A DNA stretch of 64,000 nt from Bifidobacterium sp. 7101 (GTDB lineage Bacteria > Actinomycetota > Actinomycetes > Actinomycetales > Bifidobacteriaceae). Each line of letters starts with the position of its first letter. Position 1 is the stretch's first letter. The notes beneath the pieces were generated by a model. It did no database searches and was not told where the DNA came from. It saw only the letters and a list, made by a program, of their open reading frames with translations. The DNA is taken from positions 62,001-126,000 of the forward strand of contig NZ_AWUN01000001.1 of the NCBI RefSeq assembly GCF_000499285.1, given 5' to 3'. Shown piece after piece: positions 17,967 to 26,493 of this stretch. A program made the position numbers and the translations under genes.

Positions 17967-19874
17967 ATGAAGCAGCAAAAGCAACGTTCGACGGGCACCG
18001 CGCGCAGGAACACCTTCCGCGAGGACGAGGACCTGGAGGAGCAGATCGACTTCGGTGACATCAAGCGTATAGGGGCCTATCTGAAGCCCTACCTGCGCCA
18101 GGGGGTGATCATCCTGGCGGCGGTCCTGTCCATGAGCGCCATCGCCGTGGCCATTCCCTACATGACCAAGACCATGATCGATACGGTCATCCCATCCAAA
18201 GACCCGGTTCGGCTCTTCGCCCTGGGCGCGGTCTTCCTGCTGGCCATCGTGGTCTACGAGCTCCTCCTGCGCTACCGGACCGTGGCCATCACCCAGGTGG
18301 GCCAGCTCATGCTCAAGGACATGCGCCGGGACCTCTTCACCCATATACAGACCCTGCCTTTCTCCTACTTCGATTCCCGGCCCCACGGTAAGATCCTGAT
18401 CAGGGTGGTCAACTACGTCAACACCCTCTCGGATACCCTGAGCTCGGGTCTGATCAACGTGATCGCGGACATCTTCACCTTCCTGCTGACCCTGGTGGTC
18501 ATGTTCGTCATCGACTGGAGGCTGACCCTCTGGTCCCTGGTCCTCATGCCCCTGCTGGTCCTCTATGTGCTGGTCCTCCAGCGCTTCCAGCGGAGGGCCT
18601 ACCAGCGTCTGTCCAACAAGCAGAGCAACCTGAACGCCTACATCCATGAGTCCATCGCCGGGGTCAAGACCACGCAGACCTTCGTCAGGGAGCGCGAGCA
18701 GTTCCATACTTTCCAGGAGCAGCAGGGCCAGGTTCGCAGCGCCTGGATGCGGGCCGTGCACATCCAGTACCTGATGTGGCCAGGAGTGCAGAACATCTCC
18801 ACCATCACCATCGCGCTGATCTACTATCTGGGGATCACCGGCCTGGGCGGCGTGCAGGTGACCACGGGTATGCTGATCGCCTTCGTCGGCTATGCCAACA
18901 ACTTCTGGAACCCCATCATCAACATCGGCAACTTCTACAACCAGCTGATCACCTGCTCGGCATACCTGGAGCGCATCTTCGAGACCCTGGACGTCCGCCC
19001 GGAGATCGAGGACCGCCCGGGGGCCATAGAGCTGCCCCCGGTCAAGGGCAGGGTGGACTTCAACGACGTGGTCTTCAAGTACGAGCCCGGAGGCCGCAAC
19101 ATCCTCAACCTGGTGGACTTCCATGTGCCGGCCGGCAGCACGGTCGCCCTGGTGGGGCCCACGGGCGCCGGGAAGACCACCATCGTCAACCTTCTCTCGC
19201 GTTTCTACGACGTGACCGAGGGCAGCGTCTGCGTGGACGGGCATGACGTGCGCGACGTGACCCTGGCCTCCCTGCGCCGGCAGATGGGAGTCATGCTTCA
19301 GGACACCTTCATCTTCACCGGTAACGTGCGCGAGAACATCCGCTATGGCCGTCTGGATGCCACCGACCAGCAGATCGAGGAGGCCGCCAAGGCCGTCCAT
19401 GCCCACGAGTTCATCATGGAGCTGCCCGACGGTTACGATACCAAGGTCGAGGAGCGCGGATCCACCCTCTCTGCAGGACAGCGGCAGCTGATCGCCTTTG
19501 CCAGGGTTCTGCTGGCCGACCCCCGCATCCTGATCCTGGACGAGGCGACCAGCAGCATCGACACGCGCACCGAGGAAGCCCTCCAGGCCGGACTGGCCCA
19601 CCTGCTCAAGGGGCGGACCTCCTTCGTCATCGCCCACCGGTTGTCCACCATCGAGAATGCTGACCAGATCTTCTATATCGATCATGGGCAGATCGTGGAG
19701 CATGGCACCCACCAGGAGCTCCTGGCCAAGAAGGGCGCCTACTACCGGCTGCATGAGTCCCAGTACGCCATGATCCGTACAGCCAACGGCGACCAGGCAC
19801 AATCGGCACAGCCTGGCGATGATGCAGGACAGGACAACCAGGTTCGGCAGGATTCGGCTGTCTCTGCCCAATAG
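17967..19874 (+). CDS. ABC exporter half-transporter, catalytic partner
   Basis: This 635-residue half-transporter has a hydrophilic N-terminal extension of about 40 residues, a six-helix membrane domain and an ATPase domain. Walker A is GPTGAGKTTI, Walker B is ILILDEATSSID with the catalytic Glu, and the H-loop is IAHRLSTIEN. Its signature is LSAGQ rather than LSGGQ. Together with the preceding subunit this gives one catalytic site (this Walker A/B with the partner's LSGGQ) and one degenerate site. The C-terminal tail is Gln- and Ala-rich. The RBS is AAGGTGAG. It is an asymmetric heterodimeric exporter by sequence; its cargo is not evident. Confidence 0.93.
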   Translation: MKQQKQRSTGTARRNTFREDEDLEEQIDFGDIKRIGAYLKPYLRQGVIILAAVLSMSAIAVAIPYMTKTMIDTVIPSKDPVRLFALGAVFLLAIVVYELLLRYRTVAITQVGQLMLKDMRRDLFTHIQTLPFSYFDSRPHGKILIRVVNYVNTLSDTLSSGLINVIADIFTFLLTLVVMFVIDWRLTLWSLVLMPLLVLYVLVLQRFQRRAYQRLSNKQSNLNAYIHESIAGVKTTQTFVREREQFHTFQEQQGQVRSAWMRAVHIQYLMWPGVQNISTITIALIYYLGITGLGGVQVTTGMLIAFVGYANNFWNPIINIGNFYNQLITCSAYLERIFETLDVRPEIEDRPGAIELPPVKGRVDFNDVVFKYEPGGRNILNLVDFHVPAGSTVALVGPTGAGKTTIVNLLSRFYDVTEGSVCVDGHDVRDVTLASLRRQMGVMLQDTFIFTGNVRENIRYGRLDATDQQIEEAAKAVHAHEFIMELPDGYDTKVEERGSTLSAGQRQLIAFARVLLADPRILILDEATSSIDTRTEEALQAGLAHLLKGRTSFVIAHRLSTIENADQIFYIDHGQIVEHGTHQELLAKKGAYYRLHESQYAMIRTANGDQAQSAQPGDDAGQDNQVRQDSAVSAQ

Positions 19875-19916
19875 CAGGCTGACCTATGTGTCGGTACCGG
19901 TCTTCAGCTAGCAGTA

Positions 19917-19930
19917 TTACATCGTTGTAA
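19917..19930. promoter_or_regulatory. LacI-type operator before the GH43/GH27 operon
   Basis: TTACATCGTTGTAA is a near-perfect palindrome (TTACA/TGTAA arms) 59 bp before the TTG start of the next gene. It matches the WCGTT-centred motif found at 1621, 24204, 27611, 30645 and 31762. Confidence 0.6.
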
Positions 19931-19988
19931 AATAAGTAACGACAAGTCAAAGCCGACAGATTCGGCAGCCAGGGCAAAGGAGCGGACG

Positions 19989-21056
19989 TTGAGCAATACG
20001 GTTCACAAGGACGTCGAGGGAGCCGACCCCTACGGGTATCTGATGGTGCACTTCATCGAAGACCCCCAGGGGTATGCCGAGCGCCTCTACTTCGACCTGT
20101 CGCGAGGCGACGACCCTCTGAGCTGGGATCCGCTGTACGGGGGCAGGCCGCTGCTGACCTCGCACCTGGGCACCACCGGTCTGCGGGATCCCTACATGGT
20201 ACGTGACCCGCGCAACGGCCGGGTCTATGTCATGGCCACCGATCTACGGGTGTTCGGCGGCGATCAGTCGCAGGGCAGCGGTTGGGATCACTGGTCCCGC
20301 CATGGCAGCACCAAGCTGATGATCTGGTCCACTGACGACCTGATTCATTGGTCAGGTCCCTGGCCGCTGGATGTGTCCTTGCGGCAGGACGGCAGCAGGG
20401 TCCCGCTGGGCATGGCCTGGGCGCCGGAGTGCCTATGGGTGCCTGACTACGAGGGGTCGGGCCAGGGGGCTTTCGTCCTCTACTGGTCATCCAAGCTCTT
20501 TGACCAGGATGATCCTGACCATGCCGACCCGTCGGCCTACGACCGGGTGCTCTGGGGGTCGACCACCGACTTCACCCAGGAGCATTTCCGCTATGGGGGT
20601 GTGCTTATCGATACCGGTCGCAATTCCATCGACACCACCATGGTCCAGCGTCCCCTTCCCGGCGGTGGCCTGCGCACCTACCGGGCCACCAAGGACAACG
20701 GCTTTGGCCGGGGTATCTGGTTGGACAGCACCGACGATCCCCGCTGGTGGCTGCCGCAGGCCCGGTGGACCACCATCCAGGAGCGGATCGGTGCCGACTG
20801 GTGCGCCGATGGCAACCCCTCGGGCGTGGAGGGCCCAGCCCTCTATGCCGACCATGCCCGGAACCGTTGGTACCTGCTGGTGGATGTGATCCCCTCCGTG
20901 GGCTACAGGCCCATGGTCAGTGATGATCCGGATGCCGGGTTCGACTACGCCCGGGAGCAGGACTTCCACCTGCGCCCCCATACCAAGCACGGCGGGGTCC
21001 TGTCCCTGACCCGACAGGAATACGAACGTCTGCGCCCTCTGGCGCAAGAGGACTGA
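19989..21056 (+). CDS. GH43 family glycosidase, cytoplasmic
   Basis: This 355-residue protein is a five-bladed beta-propeller GH43-like enzyme without signal peptide. The first blade carries GLRDPYMVRDP, with the presumed base Asp. WAPECLWVPD follows in the next blade, and VEGPALYADH provides the likely acid Glu. It starts at TTG 19989, supported by AAAGGAG nine bases upstream. It resembles the product of 36174-37238 in length and motifs, so the two are paralogues. It is co-oriented with the GH27 gene 27 bp downstream and preceded by the island operator. Likely activity is on arabinose- or xylose-containing oligosaccharides; specificity is not predictable. Confidence 0.88.
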   Translation: MSNTVHKDVEGADPYGYLMVHFIEDPQGYAERLYFDLSRGDDPLSWDPLYGGRPLLTSHLGTTGLRDPYMVRDPRNGRVYVMATDLRVFGGDQSQGSGWDHWSRHGSTKLMIWSTDDLIHWSGPWPLDVSLRQDGSRVPLGMAWAPECLWVPDYEGSGQGAFVLYWSSKLFDQDDPDHADPSAYDRVLWGSTTDFTQEHFRYGGVLIDTGRNSIDTTMVQRPLPGGGLRTYRATKDNGFGRGIWLDSTDDPRWWLPQARWTTIQERIGADWCADGNPSGVEGPALYADHARNRWYLLVDVIPSVGYRPMVSDDPDAGFDYAREQDFHLRPHTKHGGVLSLTRQEYERLRPLAQED

Positions 21057-21083
21057 ACCAAAGGACTGAGAAAGGAGCAAGAC

Positions 21084-22466
21084 ATGGACAAGGCCTGGAG
21101 ACCACCCATGGGGTGGAACAGCTGGGACAGCTACGGGACCACCGTCACCGAGCAGGAGGTGCTGAACAACGCGCAGGTCATGCGCGACAGACTGCTCCCG
21201 GCGGGCTGGGACACGGTCGTCATAGACATCGCCTGGTATGACCCAACCGCCAGGGCCCATGGCTACAACGCCAAGGCTCCTCTGGTCCTGGATGACTATG
21301 GCAGACAGCTGCCCGATCCGGTCCGGTTCCCGTCGGCGGCCGGCGGCCGGGGGTTCGCTCCTCTGGCCGCCCGGATTCACGGTCTGGGGTTGCGGTTCGG
21401 CATCCATGTCATGCGGGGTATCCCCAGGCTGGCGGTCGAGCGGAATCTGCCCGTCCTCGGCACCTCCTATACGGCCGCCCAGGTGGCTGATACCACCCAT
21501 GTCTGTGCCTGGAATCCCGACAATTACGGTCTGGACCAGTCCCATCCGGGAGCCCAGGCCTGGTACGACGCCCAGGTCGACCAGTTCGCCCGTTGGGGGG
21601 TGGATTACCTGAAGGTGGACGACATGCAGGCCCCCTTCATGGACCGGGAGATCGAGGCTTACGCACGGGCCATCAGCAAGGCCGAACAGGCCCATGGCCA
21701 TCCTATGATCCTCTCCCTGTCCCCGGGCACCCGGGTGCCCACCACCCATCTTGGTTTCATGCGGGACCATGCCCAACTCTGGCGGATTTCGGACGACCTT
21801 TGGGATCGTTGGCAGGACCTTTATGCCCAGTTCGCCCGTCTGGCCCGCTGGGCACCTCTGCAGAGCACAGGCCACTGGGCCGATGCGGACATGCTGCCCC
21901 TGGGGCATATCGGACTGCGGGCCGAGCGGGGCGGGGACCGGTCCAGCCTTCTGACGGCCGATGAGCAGCGCACCATGCTGACCCTTTGGGCCATGGGGCG
22001 CTCGCCGTTGATGGTGGGCGGCGACCTTCCCAGCAGTGATGAAGCCACCCTGTCGCTGCTGGACAACCCGGCCCTGGAGGAGGTTACCGCCGGTTCGGCC
22101 GACAACGGTGAGATCATCCGGGAGCCGGTCGAGGGCGGGGATGGCCAAGGCACGAAGACCTTAGGCGAGGAGATCGTCTGGAGGGCCCTGGCCAGCGACT
22201 GGGCCGACGGAACCCCCTCGGCCCATGCCGGCGGGGTCTATGCGGCTGTCTTCTGGACCGGGGATCGCCCCCGGCAGGTCAGGACGGCCCTATCCTCCCT
22301 GGTGGGTCTGGATAGGGCGGATAGGGCCTGGACCCCGGTCGACCTGTGGCGGGGCCGGGCCACTGAGTCCGCCCAGGTCAGCCTGGAAGGACAGGGTGCC
22401 GACCGGGATCTGGTGGCCCTGGTGCCTGCACACGGCGTGGTCTGGGTGGCTCTGGATCCCCGCTGA
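21084..22466 (+). CDS. GH27 enzyme, probably beta-L-arabinopyranosidase
   Basis: This 460-residue cytoplasmic family 27 enzyme begins with PPMGWNSWDSYG. The nucleophile is Asp179 in YLKVDD and the acid/base is probably Asp238 in RISDD. Alpha-galactosidases of this family have an Asp in the VIDDGW-like segment. Here the segment reads VIDIAWYDP, with Ile49 at that place. The Geobacillus enzyme Abp, a beta-L-arabinopyranosidase, is known to carry Ile there, and this residue controls the preference for arabinopyranose over galactose. Together with the arabinan context this favours beta-L-arabinopyranosidase over alpha-galactosidase. It forms an operon with the preceding GH43 gene and is preceded by GAAAGGAGC. 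Confidence 0.88.
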   Translation: MDKAWRPPMGWNSWDSYGTTVTEQEVLNNAQVMRDRLLPAGWDTVVIDIAWYDPTARAHGYNAKAPLVLDDYGRQLPDPVRFPSAAGGRGFAPLAARIHGLGLRFGIHVMRGIPRLAVERNLPVLGTSYTAAQVADTTHVCAWNPDNYGLDQSHPGAQAWYDAQVDQFARWGVDYLKVDDMQAPFMDREIEAYARAISKAEQAHGHPMILSLSPGTRVPTTHLGFMRDHAQLWRISDDLWDRWQDLYAQFARLARWAPLQSTGHWADADMLPLGHIGLRAERGGDRSSLLTADEQRTMLTLWAMGRSPLMVGGDLPSSDEATLSLLDNPALEEVTAGSADNGEIIREPVEGGDGQGTKTLGEEIVWRALASDWADGTPSAHAGGVYAAVFWTGDRPRQVRTALSSLVGLDRADRAWTPVDLWRGRATESAQVSLEGQGADRDLVALVPAHGVVWVALDPR

Positions 22467-22477
22467 GGCGATCAGCG
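22461..22477. terminator. Small hairpin shared by two convergent stops
   Basis: CGCTGA and TCAGCG flank GGCGA. The stem contains the GH27 stop codon and the stop codon of the convergent GH43 gene, whose ends are only 5 bp apart. It is short and lacks a T-run, so any terminator role is weak. Confidence 0.3.
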
Positions 22478-24055
22478 CTTGGAGCCCCAGATGCAGACGT
22501 TGTTGCCCAGGGCGCTGAAGGTCATGACCGTGCGGTGGTCCTTGTCCCTGGGCAACCGGGCGAAGACGCCATGGTAGGTCACGGTCCCGTCTTCCTCCTG
22601 GAGGTCCATGGACAACCGTCCCTGGTCGTCGACTTGCCAGTGGCCCTGGCGCGCTCCGGTCACCTGGCCGCCGGGCTCCAGACGGATGTCCACGGCCTTG
22701 ACCACGCCCCTGTATCGGGTGCTGTGAGTGTCGGTCACCTTGCGCGGTCCCTTGAAGAAGATGGTCGGATCATGCTCCACCAGCTCATAGGTGCCGGCCT
22801 CGTCCTTGGCGCTGTAAGGGCCGCCGGCCTTGGTGCCTAGATATTCATAGGGTGCGGCCACCAGCCATCCGTCTGCTGTGGGCATCAGCTGCCGGACCCG
22901 GATCTGATGCTCCTCCTTGCGGTCGGAGAATCTGGTGTGGTAGACCACATAGTCCCGGCCGTCCTTGTCGTGCAGGGCCGTGTTACCGCCCTGTGAGACC
23001 TCGATGTCGCCCTTCTTGTCCCCGCTCCACTGGTAGGAACCCATCAGACGGATGCCTGTCTCGCTGGTCCAGTTGTCGGCCTCGCCGCTGGTGGCGATGG
23101 CTGGGTTGCCCCGCTGGTCAAGATAGGGGCCGGTGATGGAGTCCGAGCGGAACATCCGCATCTGGTAGCCGCCGGTCTGCACCAGCTTGCCGTAGGATAG
23201 GAAGAGGTACCAGTGGCCGTTGGTGTGCAGCAGCGCCGATCCTTCGCCTGAGTTGCCGAAGCCTCCGGCGAGTTTGTGCCCGTAGTAGGCGTCGGACTGG
23301 TTGGCCTGGGTGGGGTAGGTGGTGGAGTAGTCGCGCAGCCCGGTATTGGGGTCCAGGCGGATCATCCAGATGCCGCCGAACCAGGAGCCGAAGCTCATCC
23401 ACAGGCCCCCCTGACCGTCATCCTTGACACAGGCATCAATCGCATTGATACCCGTATCCGTGTAGGACTGATAGCGGTCCAGCTCCGGGTCCGAGCCCAG
23501 CACCTTGGGAACGTCGGTGCGCATGTAATTGGCCCGGGTGAAGCCGGAATAGACCACTGGCCCCACGTAAGTCCAGTCGCCGTCCACCCGGTCGGCGGTC
23601 AGCAGGACGATGACCGAACGATGCTCGGCCCCGTTCAGGCTCAGGTACATGCACCACTTCTTCATGGTGGCGTTGTAGTAGACGTCGGGCGCCCACATGT
23701 TGCCGGTCACATCCGGATTGGAGGACTGCTTGGGCCAGTCCTTCCATATCTTGGCAAAGATCTTCTTGTAATCGCGGCTCAGGTTGTTGGTGAAGGGGGT
23801 CCAGTTGACCAGATCCGTACTGCGGGCATAGGCCCGATGCGAGCCGAAGACATAGTAGTTCTTGCCGGAGCGAACCACGGAGGGATCGTGTACCGAGACG
23901 CGCTTGGGCTCCTGGGTGGCGGCGGTTTTTGTTCCGCCGGCTGACGGCTGCTGGCTCGAGCAGGCGGCCAACGCCCCTGTCAACAGCATCGCCAGACCCG
24001 CCGTCAGGGCAGTCAAGGCCTTCATGGCCCGTCCGGTGCGTTTGGGTCTTCTCAT
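22472..24055 (-). CDS. GH43 endo-arabinanase-like lipoprotein
   Basis: This 527-residue surface enzyme has a basic N-terminus, a hydrophobic stretch and the lipobox ALAAC (lipidated Cys32). The catalytic domain shows SVHDPSVVRSG (base Asp), DACVKDDGQGG (second Asp) and GNSGEGSALL (acid Glu), typical of GH43 endo-1,5-alpha-L-arabinanases. After the propeller comes a C-terminal beta domain ending in ALGNNVCIWGSKR. GAGGAACC precedes the ATG. It is a paralogue of the anchored enzyme at 27730-30573; a 222-bp stretch (23241-23462) is 221/222 identical to the inverted copy there. It should start arabinan breakdown outside the cell. Confidence 0.92.
   Translation of the reverse strand: MRRPKRTGRAMKALTALTAGLAMLLTGALAACSSQQPSAGGTKTAATQEPKRVSVHDPSVVRSGKNYYVFGSHRAYARSTDLVNWTPFTNNLSRDYKKIFAKIWKDWPKQSSNPDVTGNMWAPDVYYNATMKKWCMYLSLNGAEHRSVIVLLTADRVDGDWTYVGPVVYSGFTRANYMRTDVPKVLGSDPELDRYQSYTDTGINAIDACVKDDGQGGLWMSFGSWFGGIWMIRLDPNTGLRDYSTTYPTQANQSDAYYGHKLAGGFGNSGEGSALLHTNGHWYLFLSYGKLVQTGGYQMRMFRSDSITGPYLDQRGNPAIATSGEADNWTSETGIRLMGSYQWSGDKKGDIEVSQGGNTALHDKDGRDYVVYHTRFSDRKEEHQIRVRQLMPTADGWLVAAPYEYLGTKAGGPYSAKDEAGTYELVEHDPTIFFKGPRKVTDTHSTRYRGVVKAVDIRLEPGGQVTGARQGHWQVDDQGRLSMDLQEEDGTVTYHGVFARLPRDKDHRTVMTFSALGNNVCIWGSKR
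23241..23462 (-). repeat. Inverted 222-bp near-identical GH43 segment, copy A
   Basis: The reverse complement of this stretch matches 29325-29546 at 221 of 222 positions, while flanking coding sequence is clearly more diverged. It covers the codons for the second Asp to the acid Glu of the catalytic propeller. Confidence 0.95.
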
Positions 24056-24198
24056 GGTTCCTCGCTTTCCGTGAAGGCAGCCCGATCGACATCGATAACG
24101 ACCCGCGACGTATGGCCGACCTTGCGGAGTCGGTTTGGATGAGCGAACAGCCCGGCCTCATCCATGCGGGCATCGGGCGTCGGGGACTGGTCTCCATG

Positions 24199-24219
24199 TA
24201 TAATTTCTATCGTTAGAAA
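24199..24219. promoter_or_regulatory. Divergent promoter core and LacI-type operator
   Basis: TATAAT (24199-24204) on the plus strand abuts the palindrome TTTCTATCGTTAGAAA (24204-24219). On the minus strand TATACA overlaps the same region. One operator could thus control both the lipoprotein GH43 (leftward) and the GH43-lacI unit (rightward). Confidence 0.65.
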
Positions 24220-24267
24220 CGATAGTCGTCGGCGTTGAAGCCGGCAAGCCGGATGGAAGGAATCGTC

Positions 24268-26493
24268 ATGGGTGAGGATGCTCTGGACGGTGGACGCGAA
24301 ATTGGGAATGGGGTTGCACTCATGTGCTATACCCGGCATCCCACTGATCGGCAGGAGGCCAACAACGAGGATGTCGCCCTGAGCATGCACCTGGCCCTGC
24401 GTTCACGGGCGACCGGTCGTTGGGAGCCCCTGAACGGTGACTACGGCATCTTCTTCGCTGCGGCTGTGCCCACCAGGGCTGTGCCGGATAGCGCCCGCGG
24501 GGCCTGCACGGCCGGGGCTGCCCTGCCAGGCGAGGTGGCGCCGCAAGAAGGCGAGCAAAACCCTGGACTGGACGCTCATCAGGGCGAGGGCTCCAATGCT
24601 GATGCTGATGGCGGTGACAATGTCGATGATGGCCAGGCTTCACAGGCGGCTCAGGAACTGGCGGTGGTCCCAGGGCAGGATCTGATCCTTAAGAGTCTGA
24701 TCGACCCCTTCCTGCTGCCCCTGAGGGATGGTACCTTCGTCATTCTGGCCACCAGGACGGCTAGGGGTGGCCAGCTGGACGGTTCCCAGACCGACTCCTT
24801 CCTGACGGCTCTTTCACCGGATCTGTTGACCTATCGACGGCTGCCGCAGGTCCATATCCTGGGCGCTCATGGGGTCCACAGACCCAGGGCGCGGCTCCTG
24901 GACGATGGCCAGTGCTGCCGGCTTTACTGGGACGACGACCGCGGGCAGCTGTGCACGGCCACGGTGGACGACCCGACACGGATGGGCATGGTGGCCGACA
25001 TGAAGGTTCTGGAGGATGATGATCCCCTGGCCCAAGGCGACCCCCTGCCCCTGGATCGGCGGCACGCACTGGAGGAGGACTGCGGCATGAAGGGCATCCT
25101 GGCTGGCAATGTGGTGCTGGTCAGCGCCGATTGCGAGCGTGGCCTGCTGGAACGCTTCGGCCGCATCTACAACACGGGCGTGAAGGTGGATCCGGTTCAG
25201 GTGTCCCAAGGCGACGGCCTGGAGTCGGTCCGGCAGGCGCAGGCAAGGCTCCTCTACAGTGACGGATCCACCGCCCTGCGCGGGGTGGATTGGGACCAGG
25301 GTCAATTGGATCGTCTGGCCAATGATCTGGCCCAGGGTCGCCTGGATCCTGGGCAGACCAGGCTGATCGGCGGACGGGTCCGGCAGACGGCTTACCCGGT
25401 CCCCTTCGCCCGGCAGCGAGCCGATCCCTCCATTTTCCGCTGGTCCTGGAGGGGACAGCGCCTGTTCATGTTCATCGCCACCGAGGATGCGGATGGCAAC
25501 TGTGTCGACCCCTTGAACGGGCACACGCACATGCCCCTGCGGGTCGCTGATTCCATTGAAGGTCTGAGCGATCAGGCCGGTGGCCATGAAAAGGAGGTGG
25601 ACCTGCTGCGCAGGGGCGATCGCAACAGCGAGGGCCGAGTCATGACCGGCTGCTTCTGGGCCCCGGAGATTCACCTCATCGGCGGCAGGCTCTCCATCCT
25701 CTTCATGCCCTGCTTCGATGGTCCGCAGACCAACCCGGACGGGACCGCCAATGATCGGGCCGGAAAGCCGGACATGTGGACGGGCTGCTGCCACATCATG
25801 CAGCTTCGCCGCGACGACCAGGGCCGGGATCTGGACCCTCGCCAGCCTGAGAACTGGGACAGCCCCCGACCCATCCTGCGGGCTGAAGGCACCCCTCTCA
25901 ACCCCATCCAGCGAATCAGCCTGGACATGACGGTCCTGCACGATACCGGCCGCTGGTATTACGCATGGCAGCAGCTGGGCTCGGTCTGGATCGCCGCCTT
26001 CGATCCGGCCCGCCCCGAACGTCTGACCAGCACGCCGCGCCAGATCATCGTCCCGGAGTTCGCCTGGGACAACATGATTGCCGAGGGGCCCAACGCCGTG
26101 GTCCACGACGGCCGGATCTTCCTGATCTATTCCGGCTCCCTGGTGGGCATCGACTACACCACCGGACTGGTGACCGCGCCGGCCGGAGTCGGGGCCGATC
26201 TATGCGATCCCGGCGTGTGGAAGAAGCTGGACTACCCATTGCAGAAGTCCGGGAAGTACAATGGCCACTGGCAGCTGGGCACCGGCCACGGAATGTGGTC
26301 CCAGGACGAGGACGGCACCATGATCTACGTCTTCCATAATGCCGAGCATGACCAGGACCGCTACCTTGGCCGCGACAGTCAGGTACGGCGGGTACATTGG
26401 TCTGCTGAGGGGATGCCCGTATTGGATATGCAGACGGATGAGGAGCTCGACCCCACCCGCGCCACGGTAACCTTGGAGGTCAGGGTCTTATGA
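24268..26493 (+). CDS. Large GH43-like glycosidase, cytoplasmic
   Basis: This protein of about 741 residues is roughly twice the size of a plain GH43 and has no signal peptide. The N-terminal half starts with ALMCYTRHPTDRQ and includes a low-complexity stretch rich in Gly, Asp and Glu. The C-terminal half holds the propeller: ADPSIFRWSWRG (base Asp), WAPEIHLIGG, SLDMTVLHD (second Asp) and AEGPNAVVHDG (acid Glu). ATG 24268 was chosen because GGAAGGA lies 7 nt upstream; TTG 24235 and ATG 24253 are in frame. Its stop overlaps the lacI start by 4 nt. It probably trims arabino-oligosaccharides in the cytoplasm. Confidence 0.88.
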   Translation: MGEDALDGGREIGNGVALMCYTRHPTDRQEANNEDVALSMHLALRSRATGRWEPLNGDYGIFFAAAVPTRAVPDSARGACTAGAALPGEVAPQEGEQNPGLDAHQGEGSNADADGGDNVDDGQASQAAQELAVVPGQDLILKSLIDPFLLPLRDGTFVILATRTARGGQLDGSQTDSFLTALSPDLLTYRRLPQVHILGAHGVHRPRARLLDDGQCCRLYWDDDRGQLCTATVDDPTRMGMVADMKVLEDDDPLAQGDPLPLDRRHALEEDCGMKGILAGNVVLVSADCERGLLERFGRIYNTGVKVDPVQVSQGDGLESVRQAQARLLYSDGSTALRGVDWDQGQLDRLANDLAQGRLDPGQTRLIGGRVRQTAYPVPFARQRADPSIFRWSWRGQRLFMFIATEDADGNCVDPLNGHTHMPLRVADSIEGLSDQAGGHEKEVDLLRRGDRNSEGRVMTGCFWAPEIHLIGGRLSILFMPCFDGPQTNPDGTANDRAGKPDMWTGCCHIMQLRRDDQGRDLDPRQPENWDSPRPILRAEGTPLNPIQRISLDMTVLHDTGRWYYAWQQLGSVWIAAFDPARPERLTSTPRQIIVPEFAWDNMIAEGPNAVVHDGRIFLIYSGSLVGIDYTTGLVTAPAGVGADLCDPGVWKKLDYPLQKSGKYNGHWQLGTGHGMWSQDEDGTMIYVFHNAEHDQDRYLGRDSQVRRVHWSAEGMPVLDMQTDEELDPTRATVTLEVRVL

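Noticed and set aside
17889-19871. A 660-codon open frame antisense to the second ABC exporter gene
   Set aside because: It has the composition of a GC-rich shadow frame (rich in Asp, Gly, His, Val, Gln repeats), no RBS or family motif, and lies entirely over a well-supported gene.
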